Of a stretch of DNA of 32,564 nt, positions 12,911-20,494 are shown in pieces. The position numbers were made by a program, and so were the translations under genes. This DNA is from a virus. Below the pieces are notes generated by a model. The model made no database searches. It worked only from the letters and a program-made list of their open reading frames with translations, and was not told the DNA's origin. Position 1 is the first letter of the stretch; the number at the start of each line of letters is the position of its first letter. The stretch is from IMG/VR virus record IMGVR_UViG_3300010885_010169, positions 1-32,564 of that record; one strand, given 5' to 3'.

Positions 12911-13224
12911 TCACTTTTCCATTTCATACCCAATGATTTATATATGAATTTCATTATAAAATTAGGTTTCTTTTTAGACACAATAGTAATAGGCATCGCA
13001 TCAACATTAATAGTAAACGATGGATTACCAAGATTATTAGAAATAGTAGCCCAAGAAGTACCTGTTCCGCCATTACTAATCAAAAAACTACCACTAGTAA
13101 CAGAATTCTTCAAATGTTCATTTCGTTTATCTAGAATATACTTTTCAGTTAATGTATAATCTAAATCGAGTTCAATCTGTTCTGTAAGTGGAAAGAAAAA
13201 CTTAATCTCTTCTTGATACATCAT
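12907..13224 (-). CDS. Small protein between gp47 and gp46, 105 aa
   Basis: No family recognised. It starts MMYQEEIKFFFPLTEQIELD and ends with a basic IYKSLGMKWKSE, with a Gly/Ser/Thr-rich centre (SGSFLISNGGTGTSWATISN) that looks like a beta segment. Both junctions are 4-nt overlaps (ATGA), placing it firmly in the 47-46 translational unit. A small gene at this spot is common in aquatic T4-like phages. A partner role with the nuclease complex is inferred from stoichiometric coupling only. Confidence 0.7.
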   Translation of the reverse strand: MMYQEEIKFFFPLTEQIELDLDYTLTEKYILDKRNEHLKNSVTSGSFLISNGGTGTSWATISNNLGNPSFTINVDAMPITIVSKKKPNFIMKFIYKSLGMKWKSE

Positions 13225-14276
13225 ACCACCTCTACGTTAACTGCCTCTGTATAAAGAGATTTCATAAAATTCTTAACCTGTTCTTTATCAACATCAGTCT
13301 CGACTGAATCGATGTAATTCGATAAGACAGATAATGTATCTTCAAGATTGATTTCCTCACTAACCTCTCCATCTTCAAACTCAGAGAGATCTTCAACAAT
13401 CTTAATTTCATAACAGCCTTTAGTATACAGCTTTTGAATAAATTTATCAAATTTATAGTAGTCAGTTTTGTTTACAACAATCAGCTTTACGTATTTGCCA
13501 TTTAAGTCGAAGGCATCAAGATCGATGGGCTCAATTTCTTTGTCGTCGTATTCGAGTCTTGTAAACATTGTATAAGGATTACTAATGAATTCGAGTTCTC
13601 TTGTTGAGAGATCGAACAGGTGAAATCCTCGGGGATCGTTAAAGTCCTGCCAAGTAAGTTCGTATGGATTGCCGAGATAATAAATGTGCTTGTCATCAGA
13701 GCGATGGTGGTAGTGGCCACTAAAAACAAGATCAAACTTATTAAAAATTTCTTTAGAAAACCCATCATGAGATTCCATCCCTCTATACATTGAGAAGCCA
13801 GCTATCTCAAAATGCCCCATGCAAATTTCAGCTTCAGTTGAATTAATAGTATTAATACTATCCGTATAATTCTCGGCACATATCCAAGGAACCATACAGA
13901 TTTTAGTATCATCGATAATGATATCTTTTGGGCTATCGATTACATTAATGTTTAAATATTCTTTTAGCAATAAGTCTGGAGAGTTTACGTCATTAGTGTT
14001 CTTATAGTAAGTGTCATGATTCCCAGCCAGCATATGAACGCTGATACCCATGGCTTCCAGTTTATCAAAGAACATTTCTTTGGCTCTTTGGAGAGAGTAG
14101 AAATTAACATACTTGCGTCTATCAAAGGTGTCACCAAGTATAAGAACAGTAGTGATCCCATGAAGTTCAAGAGCAGGAAAGAAAGTATTGTCGTAAAACT
14201 TTTGAAAGAAATCTAGAAAGGCTATACTATCATTTCGAGCACCGAAATGCTGATCAGTGATAATTGCTACCTTCAT
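13221..14276 (-). CDS. 47: gp47-like recombination nuclease subunit (Mre11/SbcD family)
   Basis: Forms the gp46-gp47 complex that resects DNA ends for recombination-dependent replication and host DNA degradation. Calcineurin-type phosphoesterase motifs are complete: D8-x-H10 (TDQHFGA), GDTFDRR with D49, GNHD with N86/H87, GHFE with H155 and GHYHH at 187-191. At 351 aa it is close to T4 gp47 (339). The start overlaps the previous stop. It is separated from gene 46 by one small gene with overlapping junctions on both sides. Confidence 0.95.
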   Translation of the reverse strand: MKVAIITDQHFGARNDSIAFLDFFQKFYDNTFFPALELHGITTVLILGDTFDRRKYVNFYSLQRAKEMFFDKLEAMGISVHMLAGNHDTYYKNTNDVNSPDLLLKEYLNINVIDSPKDIIIDDTKICMVPWICAENYTDSINTINSTEAEICMGHFEIAGFSMYRGMESHDGFSKEIFNKFDLVFSGHYHHRSDDKHIYYLGNPYELTWQDFNDPRGFHLFDLSTRELEFISNPYTMFTRLEYDDKEIEPIDLDAFDLNGKYVKLIVVNKTDYYKFDKFIQKLYTKGCYEIKIVEDLSEFEDGEVSEEINLEDTLSVLSNYIDSVETDVDKEQVKNFMKSLYTEAVNVEVV

Positions 14277-15436
14277 TATACGAAGCCCATCTTTCTTTCC
14301 TTTGGTTTGTTAATTTGTTTGTTAAAGATTTCAGCGATAGACCATTTAGGTTTGATGCCATCAAGTTTAACATCTAATTTCTTTGCTAGTTTTGCAGCGT
14401 CTTCTTGTGTGAGTTCATCGAACGTAAGGATGTCAAAGCAACGACCTGGACGAACCAAAGCAGAATCGATATCACGGATAGATGGTAGATTGGTAGAGAA
14501 AATCATTTTCTTACCTTTCGTTGTAACAAGACCATCACCTACATTTAGGAAACGATGCATCATTGTATTTCCTTCACTACGAGACTTAAGAAATGCGTCA
14601 CTGTCCTCGAGAATCATAATACTTTCATCACCCTCAATAAAACGAGCAAAGAAACCATCCTTCTCAAGAATTTGAGAATCATAAGAAACGATAGCGGAAG
14701 AATTTGTAGATGCAAGTAGACCACGGATGAAAGTAGTCTTACCAGTTCCAGGTGGACCGATCAACAAAAGAATATTTGCAGATGAAGCCATGTAGCGTTC
14801 ATAGTAAGACTCTAGAGATTCACCATTTAAGAAAGGATACATTTCTTCAACTGGGAGACGATCACGATTTAGGGGTACGTTGACAGAATTACCATCAGCA
14901 CCATAAACCCATTCAATGTGAGAAGTTACAATGTCAAACTGGTCTTCAACAAGATCAATGATAGAATCACAATACTCAGCGTCACCAAACGCACGAACAG
15001 TTGTAGTATTGCTATCGACATCGAATCTAATATAGTTATCAGTTTTGGTATCAATAACAAATCCATTTGAGGAATTGCCTTGCACAAAAAGATAATCTTG
15101 GAAATAACTCTCAGCCCATTCTGCCCAGTGAGCACGATTGCAGAGAACAGTGGTTTGACGATGTACGGTATTTTTACCACCATCAACACGTCGCTTTAAA
15201 ACTTCTGATGTAAATAAGTCATCAATATCAGAAACACCTAAAAATATTTGTTCGTTGTTTTCCATAGTATTTTTCAAGTTAAATTGGTTATCGAAAGCAT
15301 CAAATGTAAATCTTCGTAAAGTTCTTTTTGAAGTTCGTCTTTTACTTTTAGATTTAAGACTTCTATATCTACGCACGTCTTCCCTCACAGATCTGAGGAA
15401 ATCGCCAAGATTATCGTAGTTCCTCGTTATTGTCAT
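14276..15436 (-). CDS. AAA+ ATPase between gp55 and gp47
   Basis: AAA+ protein with a divergent N-terminal ~215 residues and a C-terminal ATPase. Walker A is GPPGTGKTT (227-235), Walker B is IMILEDSD (273-280) with Glu-Asp instead of the usual Asp-Glu, sensor 1 is FSTN (~313-316) and the arginine pair is RPGR (329-332), as in Bcs1/proteasome-type ATPases. Function unknown; remodelling of a replication or recombination complex is inferred from its place between genes 55 and 47. The start is uncertain: the ATG at 15436 overlaps gp55 by 26 nt, and an internal ATG at 15265 would shorten the basic N-terminus by 57 residues. The stop overlaps the gp47 start (TAATG). Confidence 0.85.
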   Translation of the reverse strand: MTITRNYDNLGDFLRSVREDVRRYRSLKSKSKRRTSKRTLRRFTFDAFDNQFNLKNTMENNEQIFLGVSDIDDLFTSEVLKRRVDGGKNTVHRQTTVLCNRAHWAEWAESYFQDYLFVQGNSSNGFVIDTKTDNYIRFDVDSNTTTVRAFGDAEYCDSIIDLVEDQFDIVTSHIEWVYGADGNSVNVPLNRDRLPVEEMYPFLNGESLESYYERYMASSANILLLIGPPGTGKTTFIRGLLASTNSSAIVSYDSQILEKDGFFARFIEGDESIMILEDSDAFLKSRSEGNTMMHRFLNVGDGLVTTKGKKMIFSTNLPSIRDIDSALVRPGRCFDILTFDELTQEDAAKLAKKLDVKLDGIKPKWSIAEIFNKQINKPKERKMGFV

Positions 15437-15965
15437 CTACTTCACCTATAAATTCATCAAGATTAGATTGCACTTTTTTCTTACGCTTTTCTTTTTTGCG
15501 TTCAATGAAATCATCAAACTGTTGATTACTTTGCATGAAGTCTAAGTAAGCATTATGAAAGTGACCATCTTCATCGTGTTCTTGAATTTCAAATTGATCG
15601 AAGGACATGTTCTGGATAAGTTTATTCTTGATATAAGAATGTTTCTTTTCCTTGGCGATCCTACGAATGAAAGCATAGTAAATAATTTGCGTAAAGTATG
15701 CAAAAGGATTACTGGATTTTGCTGGGTCAAAATTATCAATGTAGTGAATACAGTTTTCAATACCATCGAGGATCATATCATCTTTGTAGGTATAGTTGAT
15801 AAAGTTGGGTTTGTAAGAAAGATGGTTTGCTATTTTTAGAATGCAGTCACCAATGTAATTACTTACAATTGGTTTTGGTAAACCTTGCTCCTTAGCAATT
15901 CTTACTTGTTCTCTATAGTCTTTGATTGCTGCTAAGAAATCAGCATTGTTTACGTAATGTGCCAC
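15411..15965 (-). CDS. 55: gp55-like late sigma factor
   Basis: Recognises the TATAAATA-type late promoter -10 element with host core polymerase; coupled by the sliding clamp in T4. The 184-aa length equals T4 gp55 (185). Conserved regions: YVNNADFLAAIKDYREQV, YTYKDDMILDGIENCIHYID, NFDPAKSSNPFAYFTQIIYY, AFIRRIAKEKKHSYI. The start is GTG at 15965 with AAAGGA 7 nt upstream. The ATG two bases earlier is out of frame and hits a stop after five codons. An independent sigma70-type promoter precedes it, and the next gene overlaps its end by 26 nt. Confidence 0.93.
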   Translation of the reverse strand: MAHYVNNADFLAAIKDYREQVRIAKEQGLPKPIVSNYIGDCILKIANHLSYKPNFINYTYKDDMILDGIENCIHYIDNFDPAKSSNPFAYFTQIIYYAFIRRIAKEKKHSYIKNKLIQNMSFDQFEIQEHDEDGHFHNAYLDFMQSNQQFDDFIERKKEKRKKKVQSNLDEFIGEVDDNNEELR

Positions 15966-15996
15966 ATTGAAGTCCTTTCATAACTCACATACTAGT

Positions 15997-16025
15997 ATTA
16001 TACCCCATACAAACAAAAAAAGCAA
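15997..16025 (-). promoter_or_regulatory. 55: Sigma70-type promoter for gene 55
   Basis: Minus strand TTGCTT (16025-16020), 17-bp spacer, TATAAT (16002-15997), about 32 nt upstream of the gp55 GTG start. The -35 forms one arm of a nested inverted repeat. Confidence 0.8.
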
Positions 16026-16076
16026 ATATAAATGACTTGCATTTTTGCAGTCAAAATTTACTTGCTTTTTATTTGC
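16017..16076 (-). other. Nested inverted repeats overlapping the gp55 promoter -35
   Basis: On the plus strand AAAAAGCAA (16017-16025) pairs with TTGCTTTTT (16062-16070). GCAAATA (16022-16028) pairs with TATTTGC (16070-16076). An inner hairpin TGACTTGCA / TGCAGTCA (16033-16041 / 16046-16053) sits between. On the minus strand the outer arm is the -35 region and is followed by a T run. It could be a terminator for the upstream gene, an operator, or both. Confidence 0.5.
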
Positions 16077-16110
16077 CGAACCTGTATACTTACTGTGTAG
16101 AGGGTTGATG

Positions 16111-16590
16111 TTAATGTTTAGTATTATTTCCTTCTATGAAATATCCTTTTTCTTCCTTTTCTGTCTCTGTTACTGGGGCATCTATAATTGCCTCCAGCAT
16201 TTCAATTCTTTTATTGATTTCTTCAACAGTAATGACTTCAGCCTCATCATTTAATTCTTGTACTTCTGAGTAGTTCCCATCATGATCATGGCGAACTAAA
16301 ACAGATTCATCATGCTCAGAAACAATTCGATTGTAATGAGGAATTAATACTTTGTGCAATTTCTTGACAAACATTACGTTACGTTTTAAGATTTTAAAAT
16401 TAGTATCTGATGCAAATTGACAAAGAGGCACTGCTGTTACATGTTCATGTGCTTTCCCTCTTTCAATAAAGGGAATCATTTTTATAACCATGGGTTTGTC
16501 TAACTCAATAAAAATCTCATCTTCATTAGTTAGAGTTGCCATGACTTGTTCACCTGAGACAAGTTTTAGTATGACGAATTGTTCGTTCAT
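16111..16590 (-). CDS. Sm/Hfq-like-fold phage protein, 159 aa
   Basis: Starts FVILKLVSGEQVMATL, continues IELDKPMVIKMI and ends its core with KVLIPHYNRIVSEHD. This 'K.(I/V)SGEE(.)ia ... l.nP..i ... Y..' pattern is what I associate with short Sm-like proteins of marine T4-like phages. A second copy of the pattern is encoded at 1460-1762. The C-terminal ~50 residues are acidic and helical (EVITVEEINKRIEMLEAIID). It lies between uvsW (4-nt overlap) and gp55, hinting at a role in nucleic-acid handling. RNA binding is inferred, not shown. Confidence 0.65.
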   Translation of the reverse strand: MNEQFVILKLVSGEQVMATLTNEDEIFIELDKPMVIKMIPFIERGKAHEHVTAVPLCQFASDTNFKILKRNVMFVKKLHKVLIPHYNRIVSEHDESVLVRHDHDGNYSEVQELNDEAEVITVEEINKRIEMLEAIIDAPVTETEKEEKGYFIEGNNTKH

Positions 16591-18068
16591 ATATCTACCT
16601 CCACTAATTTAATATCAAACTGCTCTTCAGCATAAGTTTTGTAACGCTCTGCAGCATGATTTAACGTATGGTTCTTCCATGACTTCCAATGCAGATCGTC
16701 TGCAAGATCATAAAGATTACAATGAGTTTTGCCTTCTTTCAAACGCAACCCACGACCAATACTTTGTAAGTTTCTTATCTTACTTTTTGAAGGAGACGCA
16801 AATACCACATTTTCAATCGAAGGTATATTAATACCAGTCGAAAAAGTCCCAAACGATGCAATAATGATAGCATCCGACTCACCTTCGGTGATATGTCGAA
16901 TCGCTTCACGATCACTGGTATCAGTACCCCCATAGACGAAAAATATCTTTCGCCCATCTTTCGCTTTTTCTTTAATAAGGTCATACAAGATCTTCCCGTG
17001 TTTTTCAACGTATTGGAAAAGAACTAAAGTATTTCCTTCAGACTTAATGGCAAGATTGCGTATAAATTTGTTTCTCGCTTCATTGCTAACAATAAAATCC
17101 ATCTCGTCTTGATAAGTCATATTCTTGTTTGCTTTGCGCACCTCTTCAGAATACTTCAGTATCACGCACATTATATTTAGGTTGGAAAGTCTTCCTGAAT
17201 CCATGAGTGCTTTGGTAGTTGTAACTCTATGGACTGGACCAAACATACCCTCAAGAACTAAACGATGAACCTTTTTGTTATCAAGAGTTCCTGTAGTGCC
17301 GATACGATAACGTATGTTATCCATCTTTTCCATTACGCTTGTGAGGGACTTGGCTTTAAATTGGTGTGCTTCATCACCAAAGATAACATCAAATTGTTTG
17401 AACCAATTTTTTGGTTGTAGATAAACCGACTGCCATGTGGTAATTAAAACTTCTTTGGTGAAGTCTTTAGTGAATCCGCTGTAAAGTTTTTGACACGAGT
17501 CTTTAACACTCCAACCATTTGCGCTAGAGTAGTCTTCAAAATCAGTGTATAATTGTTCAACCAGAGAAGTTGTTGGTACAATAATAATACATTTGCGTCC
17601 AGCATTTACATGCCAACGCATGGTCGTATAGATAATAAAAGATTTGCCTGAGGCAGTTGGAGATAGTAGAAGGGTGCGTTCTTTGTCAAGGGCTGACTGC
17701 ACTGCATCTAATTGATAATCACGAATCTCAATTGGTTTGCCACGACCATAAGGATTGAGAGACTTTGCGAATTGCTCTACAATATCAGAAGTAATATTGT
17801 TTGTTTTGTGTATTGGTGTTTTGAATTCAACTTCGTATCCATTGCGGATACAGAATTCTTCAACGTATGATACAAGACCTACGTAAAGAGTTTTTCGTAT
17901 TTGGTCATAAAGGCGAACCTTTCCATCCCACAACCTTGCTTTGTATTGTGGGGTAAAACGTGCGCCTGGATATTCGTAGGTAAAGAAGTCTGCTAGTTCT
18001 TGTTCAATGCTTGGATCAGAAAAGATTCTAACATAGACTTCATCAAGTTTTTCAATATTTACAATCAC
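16587..18068 (-). CDS. uvsW: UvsW-like SF2 helicase
   Basis: ATP-dependent helicase that branch-migrates and unwinds recombination intermediates and R-loops. Visible motifs (493-aa form): Walker A SPTASGKS ~136-143, IIIVPTTSLVEQ, Walker B DEAH ~232-235, GTTGTLD, then GTFSTGINIPSIENVVFASP, and QSIGRGLR near the end. The N-terminal FFTYEYPGARFTPQYKARLW and WDGKVRLYD match the T4 UvsW DNA-binding domain. I chose the GTG at 18068: it gives a 4-nt GTGA overlap with uvsY and aligns residue-for-residue with the T4 N-terminus up to VRI. An ATG at 18092 would add 8 residues. The stop overlaps the next start. Confidence 0.94.
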   Translation of the reverse strand: MIVNIEKLDEVYVRIFSDPSIEQELADFFTYEYPGARFTPQYKARLWDGKVRLYDQIRKTLYVGLVSYVEEFCIRNGYEVEFKTPIHKTNNITSDIVEQFAKSLNPYGRGKPIEIRDYQLDAVQSALDKERTLLLSPTASGKSFIIYTTMRWHVNAGRKCIIIVPTTSLVEQLYTDFEDYSSANGWSVKDSCQKLYSGFTKDFTKEVLITTWQSVYLQPKNWFKQFDVIFGDEAHQFKAKSLTSVMEKMDNIRYRIGTTGTLDNKKVHRLVLEGMFGPVHRVTTTKALMDSGRLSNLNIMCVILKYSEEVRKANKNMTYQDEMDFIVSNEARNKFIRNLAIKSEGNTLVLFQYVEKHGKILYDLIKEKAKDGRKIFFVYGGTDTSDREAIRHITEGESDAIIIASFGTFSTGINIPSIENVVFASPSKSKIRNLQSIGRGLRLKEGKTHCNLYDLADDLHWKSWKNHTLNHAAERYKTYAEEQFDIKLVEVDI

Positions 18069-18502
18069 ATTCCCGCCAAAAATTTCTTCCATTCTACGGC
18101 AGTTTTAATTTGCCAGTCACGTGCCTTTATCTGACCGAGAACAGATTCTAAAAAATAAATCATAGTTTCAAGATAATCAATCTTCACCCTCATAGTATTT
18201 AGTTCAGTGTCGCCAGTGAGAAATTCATCCATCTCATTCTTGAGTGGTTTGATTCCCTGCCACTGAACCCATCCCAATGACTCTAATTCATCGCGAGAAA
18301 GTTCACCACGATAGTAGCGAAACTTTGCTTTACGCAACATATTGTAATCTGATTGGAGTTTGGTGTGCTTCAACTTAATGTTAACAAGTAGCTTAACATA
18401 CTTTGCGTGAAGTTTTGGTGTAGCTGTGGATTGTTCGCCGAGATAGTTGTCATCGATTTGACAGTCAGCGTCCCACATCTCTTGCATTTGCTCTAAGTTC
18501 AT
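18065..18502 (-). CDS. uvsY: UvsY-like recombination mediator
   Basis: Loads UvsX recombinase onto ssDNA coated by gp32 in T4. The 145-aa protein is close to T4 UvsY (137 aa) and shares layout: an N-terminal MNLEQMQEMWDADCQIDDNY segment, a basic helical centre with RKAKFRYYRGELSRDE (T4: KARLDYYSG), and a C-terminal helix FLESVLGQIKARDWQIKTAV (T4: GALDAIKSRGFAIKH). The ATG at 18502 follows GAGGTATATT and is preferred over an extension to 18514. The stop overlaps the likely GTG start of uvsW, the same pairing as in T4. Confidence 0.85.
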   Translation of the reverse strand: MNLEQMQEMWDADCQIDDNYLGEQSTATPKLHAKYVKLLVNIKLKHTKLQSDYNMLRKAKFRYYRGELSRDELESLGWVQWQGIKPLKNEMDEFLTGDTELNTMRVKIDYLETMIYFLESVLGQIKARDWQIKTAVEWKKFLAGM

Positions 18503-18528
18503 AATATACCTCAATTAGTCGTAGTAAC

Positions 18529-18557
18529 ATTATACTACGTTTCTGCAATAAAATCAA
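18529..18557 (-). promoter_or_regulatory. Sigma70-type promoter for uvsY-uvsW
   Basis: Minus strand TTGATT (18557-18552), 17-bp spacer, TATAAT (18534-18529). It lies just past the preceding gene's end and 27 nt upstream of the uvsY ATG. The perfect -10 and exact 17-bp spacing indicate host-polymerase early transcription of the recombination genes. Confidence 0.8.
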
Positions 18558-19093
18558 ATAAATTTGTAGTAAGAGTAGCGGAAGGTTGCATTACCAACGA
18601 TGTATGTTACATCTTGGTTCGTTGATTGAAAGTTTAATGACTCCAGTGCAGAAGGAAACAAGTCAACGAATTGAACTGTTTGAATCGGAGTATTTGACGA
18701 GCCAAGTATTTCTAGAGTTGCGTCAGAATAATTCTTTGCCAATTCACTTAATGCAAGAGCAGTAGTATCTGAACTAATAAAATTAACATACTGGTCATAA
18801 CTTTGTGGGAAGCCCAATGCAATAATCCAGTTGTAGATCGCTTGATAGTTCTGCATATTCTCATCAACGAGAAACTGCACATTCAAAGAGTCATACGTCA
18901 AATGATCACCAGGAATTGGAACAGATGCAAATGGGTTGGCGAATAATGGATCGCCAAAAGTAATACCAGGAAGATTTACCGTTTGACAAAAGAAATTTAT
19001 AGAAGGAATCTTTTGAATGGTAAAATTAAACCCATTCGGTGAGAGTGGATTAATATTGTTTGGTATCGGACAGGAAATAGTAGTGTTTGCCAT
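18554..19093 (-). CDS. Tail-tube-fold protein at the gene 3 (tail completion) position
   Basis: A 179-aa structural protein with gp19-superfamily features: NGFNFTIQKIPSINFFCQTV, LPGITFGDP, then VPIPGDHLTYDSLNVQFLVD, ENMQNYQAIYNWIIALGFP, ending TFRYSYYKF. In related T4-like phages the gene after 23 and before uvsW is usually annotated as tail completion protein gp3, which fits a tube-end protein. The assignment to gp3 is by position. It has no Shine-Dalgarno; only the U-rich terminator tail and CTAAATA precede the ATG, suggesting a leaderless transcript. Confidence 0.75.
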   Translation of the reverse strand: MANTTISCPIPNNINPLSPNGFNFTIQKIPSINFFCQTVNLPGITFGDPLFANPFASVPIPGDHLTYDSLNVQFLVDENMQNYQAIYNWIIALGFPQSYDQYVNFISSDTTALALSELAKNYSDATLEILGSSNTPIQTVQFVDLFPSALESLNFQSTNQDVTYIVGNATFRYSYYKFI

Positions 19094-19098
19094 AAGAT

Positions 19099-19105
19099 TA
19101 TTTAG
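19099..19105 (-). promoter_or_regulatory. Candidate late promoter CTAAATA, exactly 5 nt before an ATG
   Basis: CTAAATA then ATCTT then ATG (19093), just after the gene 23 terminator. In T4 late promoters the start site is ~6 nt past the last A of TATAAATA. By that spacing the mRNA would begin at the A of the ATG. No Shine-Dalgarno is present. Confidence 0.55.
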
Positions 19106-19111
19106 TAAAAC

Positions 19112-19138
19112 AAAAAAGGGGAACCTAAGTCCCCCTTT
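19112..19138 (-). terminator. Rho-independent terminator after gene 23
   Basis: Minus-strand stem AAAGGGGGA / TTCCCCTTT around a CTTAGG loop, followed by a T run (TTTTTTG). This is the cleanest terminator in the structural block. It separates the 13-23 unit from the downstream tail-tube-fold gene. Confidence 0.88.
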
Positions 19139-19178
19139 AAATTACTGCTTCTACGTCAGTTTCGTAATAACCGATGGA

Positions 19179-20483
19179 TTACATCAAGTTAGTAACACGA
19201 ACCTTACGGTAGTAGTAGTTTACACCAGCAGTCAAAGCACCATCAGAGTCAGAGTTATCCAACTGAACGAATGGGTTAGCAACTAGACCGTAACGAGTCT
19301 TGAAGCCAATTTTTGGCTGGAAACTGTTAGGATCAACTGCGCGAACCATTTGCAATGGAACGTATGGGCAATAGAACAAACCAGCATCAAAAGCAGATGC
19401 GCCTTTGTAACCCATGCAGAAGAACTGAGTGCTAGATTGGTTAGCAGTATATGGATCAACATATACTTTGTACTTACCATTCAATACACCAGCGAAAGTA
19501 GTGCTTGCTTCGTCAACATTCAAAGAATTGTTTAGAGCAGGAGCGTAGTCAAGAACACCAGCCATTGCCAAAGCACTTGCAACATCTGAAGAACAGATGA
19601 GGAAGTTACCACGACCACGACGTGTTTGCTGAGCGATAGCATTGGCTTCACGTTCGATTTGGAACATTAGACCTTTGAATTTCTCAACAGACCAACGACC
19701 ATTAGAATCAGTATCTAGGTCGAAAGTGCCAGCAGTAGTAGTACCTACTTGAGCACCAATTTTAGCTGTCTTGTAGATTGTACGAATAACTTCGCGATTG
19801 ATTTCTGAAAGAATTTCAGTTGAAAGAATGTTGCTCAATTCGCCTTCAGCGTCAAGACCATGAACAGATTTCATGTCTTGTGCTAGTTCGATTGAGTATT
19901 CTGCTTTCAAAGCACGAGTCTTAGCAGTTACTGAACGCTTTTCGATAGAGAAAGCCATAGCACCGAAAGTACCGTCATCAGTACCACCTTGGCCAAGACG
20001 CTCACCAGCAGCAGTTGAAAGACCACGACCAACAGCAGTAGAGTTACCTTCAAATGCGGAACCAGCATTGCTAGTACCATCACCAGAGAAACCAGTTGCA
20101 GCTTCGTTGAACAATGCTTCGTCACCACCTTGTGTGGAATACTTGCTCTTCATTGCGAAGATCAAACCAGTTGGCTGAGTCATTGGCTGAACACCAGCAA
20201 CGTCATAAGCGATCAATTGTGGCATTGCACGACGAACCAAGCTGATCAATACTGGATCAAACTTAGCGAAACCGCCAGTGTCACCGTATGCACCAACAGC
20301 GTTAGCTGGTGCAGCTTCGTTCAACTCGCCCATTGCTTGGCGTGCTTGACGCATTTCGCGTTCTTGGTTTTCTAGAAGAACAGCAGTAACTTCGCGACGA
20401 TACTGTTCCTTGATTGGGGCTGCGCCCTCGTGGTCCAATACAGGAGCCCACTTTTTAACTAAATCTTGACGTAAATTTGTCAT
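19179..20483 (-). CDS. 23: gp23-like major capsid protein
   Basis: Hexamer-forming capsid protein (HK97 fold in T4), 434 aa against 521 in T4. Diagnostic regions include KFDPVLISLVRRAMPQLIAY, then DVAGVQPMTQPTGLIFAMKS, AEYSIELAQDMKSVHGLDAE, the segment GRGNFLICSSDVASALAMAG, and KIGFKTRYGLVANPF. LNE at 54-56 followed by AAP is a good gp21 cleavage site that would remove a ~56-residue N-terminal peptide (inference from the L/I-x-E rule). The ATG has AAAAGGAAAT upstream. A strong terminator follows the gene. Confidence 0.97.
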   Translation of the reverse strand: MTNLRQDLVKKWAPVLDHEGAAPIKEQYRREVTAVLLENQEREMRQARQAMGELNEAAPANAVGAYGDTGGFAKFDPVLISLVRRAMPQLIAYDVAGVQPMTQPTGLIFAMKSKYSTQGGDEALFNEAATGFSGDGTSNAGSAFEGNSTAVGRGLSTAAGERLGQGGTDDGTFGAMAFSIEKRSVTAKTRALKAEYSIELAQDMKSVHGLDAEGELSNILSTEILSEINREVIRTIYKTAKIGAQVGTTTAGTFDLDTDSNGRWSVEKFKGLMFQIEREANAIAQQTRRGRGNFLICSSDVASALAMAGVLDYAPALNNSLNVDEASTTFAGVLNGKYKVYVDPYTANQSSTQFFCMGYKGASAFDAGLFYCPYVPLQMVRAVDPNSFQPKIGFKTRYGLVANPFVQLDNSDSDGALTAGVNYYYRKVRVTNLM

Positions 20484-20494
20484 TTTATTTCCTT

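Noticed and set aside
16020-16025. TTTGCTT as a MotA-type middle promoter box before gp55
   Set aside because: It lies exactly 17 bp from the -10, the -35 position, rather than the ~12-13 bp expected for a MotA box.
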